Assembly: GCF_000182565.1 (NCBI RefSeq)
Contig: NW_015971540.1
Coordinates: 930,476 to 994,475 of the forward strand
Length of the DNA: 64,000 bases
DNA from: Spizellomyces punctatus DAOM BR117
Lineage: Eukaryota; Chytridiomycota; Chytridiomycetes; Spizellomycetales; Spizellomycetaceae
Reading direction: 5' to 3'
Part shown: positions 61,453 to 64,000 of the stretch, one piece after another
Position numbering within the stretch: position 1 is the stretch's first letter
How the letters are laid out: every line of letters starts with the position of its first letter
Program-made: the position numbers and the translations under genes
The notes under the pieces: generated by a model
The model's database searches: none
Seen by the model: only the letters and a program-made list of their open reading frames with translations
Told to the model about the DNA's origin: nothing

Positions 61453-62665
61453 ATGAACTTCTTTGACAGCGAGCTTTCTCTTCCCAAAATACGAGATGAG
61501 CTAGTTAGATTAGAGGACAGTATTATTTTTGGTACGTCTTTGAAGGGGCTCGTTCTGAATTCACAAACCTACCAGATGGAGCATGCGCTTATCAGTTTGA
61601 AACTTTTCATTAGCAATGATCGAGCGGGCCCAATTTGCTCAGAACACCAATATTTATAAGAAAGGACATTTTAAAGTTGACGGATTCAATGGATCGTTTC
61701 TGGAGTATCTTTTGCAAGAAATCGAAGGGGTGCATGGTAAAGCGTGTCCGGAAGTTGCGTTCATTGAAGTCGCAAATGACATTGACAGTACCATCAACTG
61801 TTTTCTGTCATTACTATTCAGCCAAAGTTCGAAGATATACTAGGTGCGGTGTCTAACAGACATTGAGAATGCAAAGCGCTCCCCGAGTGGCTAACTTGCA
61901 TCGCCGTGTTGTCTATGATTCCAGTCCAGATGAGTATCCTTTCAGCAAGAACCTTCCTGACCCCATCCTTCCTCCGCTTCAATACCCACAAGTTCTCGCT
62001 CCCAACAACATCAACTACAATGAAAAGCTTATGCACATCTACATCAACAACATTGTTCCTATTATTTGCAAACCCGGCGATGATTCAAATTACGGTTCGG
62101 CCGCCACTAAAGATGTTGAGGCCTTGCAGATATTATCGAGAAGAATACACTTCGGTATAGTGACATCAGCATGCAGATGTTCACCACCGCGGCAGGCAGC
62201 CTAATGAGCCTGTTTAATGTAGGCAAGTTTGTAGCTGAAGCAAAATTTAAAGATGCGAAAGATCACGACCAATATGTAAGTCTCATCAAGGCAAGAGATC
62301 GTGAAGGCATAATGGTAAGGGATAACTTCTTTCAGTGGATTTTCGATAATTTTGAAGAGTCCATTAAATGACGCCATGTTCAGCAACTGTTGACCAATCA
62401 CGCGGTGGAGGAGAAACTGCTTCGCCGCTTGAGACGAAAGGCTTTGGTCTACGGGCAAGAGATTGACGACGATGCCGGTGATGCAACGTCAGGGCAGCAG
62501 ACCAAGGGCCAGGGACAGCCACGAATTCCGCACGATGTAGTGGCAGATATGTATGAAAAGTACGTGATCCCGCTTACCAAAGAGGTAGAAGTAGAATATC
62601 TCCTCCACCGGCTAGATTATGGGAACTTCCAAACCAAGGGATTAACCCGAAATGGGACACAATGA
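61453..62665 (+). CDS. ARO7: Chorismate mutase (AroQ eukaryotic type)
   Basis: Starts MNFFDSELSLPKIRDELVRL, then EDSIIF, AMIERAQFAQNTNIY, FKVDGFNGSFLEYLLQEIEG, KVRRYTSPDEYPFSKNLPDP, LQYPQVLAPNNINYNEKLMH, YGSAATKDVEALQILSRRIH, FGKFVAEAKF, LLTNHAVEEKLLRRLRRKAL and VIPLTKEVEVEYLLHRLD. This is a full yeast Aro7-like enzyme (chorismate to prephenate, committing step to Phe and Tyr; cytosol). RRIHFGKFVAEAKF and the VEVEYLL end hold known active-site contacts. The regulatory loop Arg pair (KVRRY) and the C-terminal Thr of the Trp/Tyr-binding region appear kept, so allosteric control is likely. Compared with yeast, the segment before DVVADMYEKY is lengthened by a Gly/Gln-rich insert. About 17 extra residues follow HRLD. 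Confidence 0.93.
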
Positions 62666-62872
62666 CATATCGAACCTGTGGAAGCAAGGAAATTCTTGTA
62701 ACATCCGTGTTTCACATCTCACCGTTGGGAGATAGCTGGCCTGACCGTAAATGACGATAACAGACGTAAACAGTGGGAACGGCATACCGCCCTTCTTCAA
62801 TTATGTAACAAAGGCAAACCCGCCAGACGTAAATACAGAAACCTCGTTCCACCCACAACTACGGTCGCGCTT

Positions 62873-64000
62873 TCAGCTACTGATGCCTGCAGCAACGATT
62901 TTCCCATCCATTCCCGCGCTAAGAACATATCGAGCGTCTGTCCCAAACTTGAAATCCGAAATGTTTGCAGTGTGGTAGGACAGATTGCACAATTCGTCCC
63001 ACTGTTTCACCAGGTAGATTCTGTGCGTCACAACGTATATGGTTAGCATGGATCGTGCACTGCAGTATTCTTATTCGGAGCAAACCCTACCTCAATTCCT
63101 GGCCACATGCTGCACCAATGTATTGTCCACTGAAGTCGAACTGGACGCTTTGTACTCCTGTGCCTTTCGGAGCTTCAATTTCAATGGTCTGGAAGTTTAC
63201 CAGTTTTCGCAAATCCCAGAACTTGACAACAGCTTCGTCGGCCGCTGAGGTTGCCAGATAGTACCCATTCTCTGAGAAAGAGATCCCGGTGATCTTGCCC
63301 TTGTGGCCCTCAAAAGAGCGCACATTATTCTGGGACTTGACATCCCAAAGTCGGACAAGTGAGTCATTCGTACCAGTTGCAAGGATGAGGCCATCAGGGT
63401 GGAACTGCGCCGCGGTGTAAGCTGAATCAACGCAGAAAGTATGTTAACAATCCATTGTGTCTGGGACCCGGAAACACCCGGAAACACACCTTGTCCTCCT
63501 TCAGATTGTGCCACACGGAACAGAGATCGTCCAGTATCAACATCAAGGAATGCCCATGTACCGTCGGCAGACGCAGACACGATGTAATCTCCAGTTGTAT
63601 GCAACGTCAGAGCGTTGACTTCGGCTGAGTGGGTCTTGCTGGTATACTTCTCATCAATATGGAATGAATCGTTTCCCCCCTGTTCCACACCGAAGAATTT
63701 GACTGTCTTATCCGCACTTGCTGTGAAGAAGTGACCAGAGCGAACGTTGTCTCCATGGCTGTGCCAAATTGTATCATTGATCTTCTTCTTATGTGCAGGC
63801 GTCTTGGCAATAAGGTGGTTTCCGTTGCGCCAGTCCACTATGTGTGCTTGACCACTTTGTAGACCTGCAAGGGCCCACTCGCGTGTCTCGCCAGCAAGCT
63901 TTCCAGAATATAGATCTAAGCTAAGTGGAGCTTTTATTTCTACTTCCGTAATCTTCGTGAATCCGCGCACCTCGTCTACGGACGCACAGGATGACGCTGG
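62873..64000 (-). CDS. PRP19: PRP19 pre-mRNA processing factor (C-terminal WD40 part; N-terminus outside the window)
   Basis: The window edge cuts the gene upstream of [22 protein letters not shown] repeats follow: [118 protein letters not shown] and [20 protein letters not shown]. The last exon gives [20 protein letters not shown] and [23 protein letters not shown], the [10 protein letters not shown] repeat and the KQW block are PRP19 hallmarks. PRP19 is the U-box E3 ligase core of the NTC/PRP19C spliceosome complex; the U-box lies beyond the window. Converges with chorismate mutase. Confidence 0.93.

Overview
The window is nuclear DNA of a zoosporic (flagellated) early-diverging fungus, most likely a chytrid. 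Genes are dense and split by short GT-AG introns (mostly 50-80 bp). They encode conserved eukaryotic proteins, including ones kept only by flagellated lineages (TTC21B/IFT139, an ARMH1-type armadillo protein, a SAXO-like axonemal protein, an LRRIQ1-like protein) next to fungal metabolic genes (Aro7-type chorismate mutase, peroxisomal acyl-CoA oxidase). TGA, TAG and TAA all act as stops. Genus is not determinable from sequence alone; a Spizellomycetales-like chytrid is my guess, because Fanzor nucleases are known there.

Layout. 1-9 kb: LRRIQ1-like gene (partial, -), G3BP-like NTF2/RRM protein (+), Cdc25/Acr2-type rhodanese (-), small INO80E-like coiled coil (+), SF3A1 (-). 9.5-20.5 kb: SLX4 (+), ARL8 (+), HUT1 (-), a DUF6919-like gene (+), acyl-CoA oxidase (-). 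20.8-31 kb: FIRRM/FLIP-like protein (+), CDC27/APC3 (-), ERH (-), a UBE2Z-like E2 followed by a second, Cys-less UBC-fold module (+). 31-47 kb: TTC21B (+), Lst2-like (-), YIPF6-like (+), AP-1/2 beta-adaptin (-), SAXO-like (-), DTWD1 (+). 47-64 kb: SMC4 (+), a Fanzor transposon, a HAUS5-like augmin subunit (+), ARMH1 (-), chorismate mutase (+), PRP19 (partial, -).

The standout is a family of three related mobile elements. The long one (52007-54137) has 29-31 bp terminal inverted repeats, a TA target duplication and a Fanzor (eukaryotic TnpB-like RNA-guided nuclease) gene. That gene is broken by one in-frame TGA just before the RuvC-I aspartate. Its right end holds a hairpin that I read as the omega (guide) RNA scaffold. 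Two ~0.73-0.75 kb elements (30447-31193 and 45193-45918) carry the same class of terminal repeats and no nuclease. One of them keeps a recognisable copy of the omega-RNA module, so it looks like an orphan guide-RNA locus. The left-end flank is CATA in two copies and CAGA in the third. All three elements lie within 100 bp upstream of a start codon (TTC21B, DTWD1, HAUS5-like).

No CRISPR array, rRNA gene or confident tRNA gene was seen. Exon coordinates quoted are hand-derived from splice consensus, reading phase and family conservation; spans given without exon lists are approximate inside the gene.
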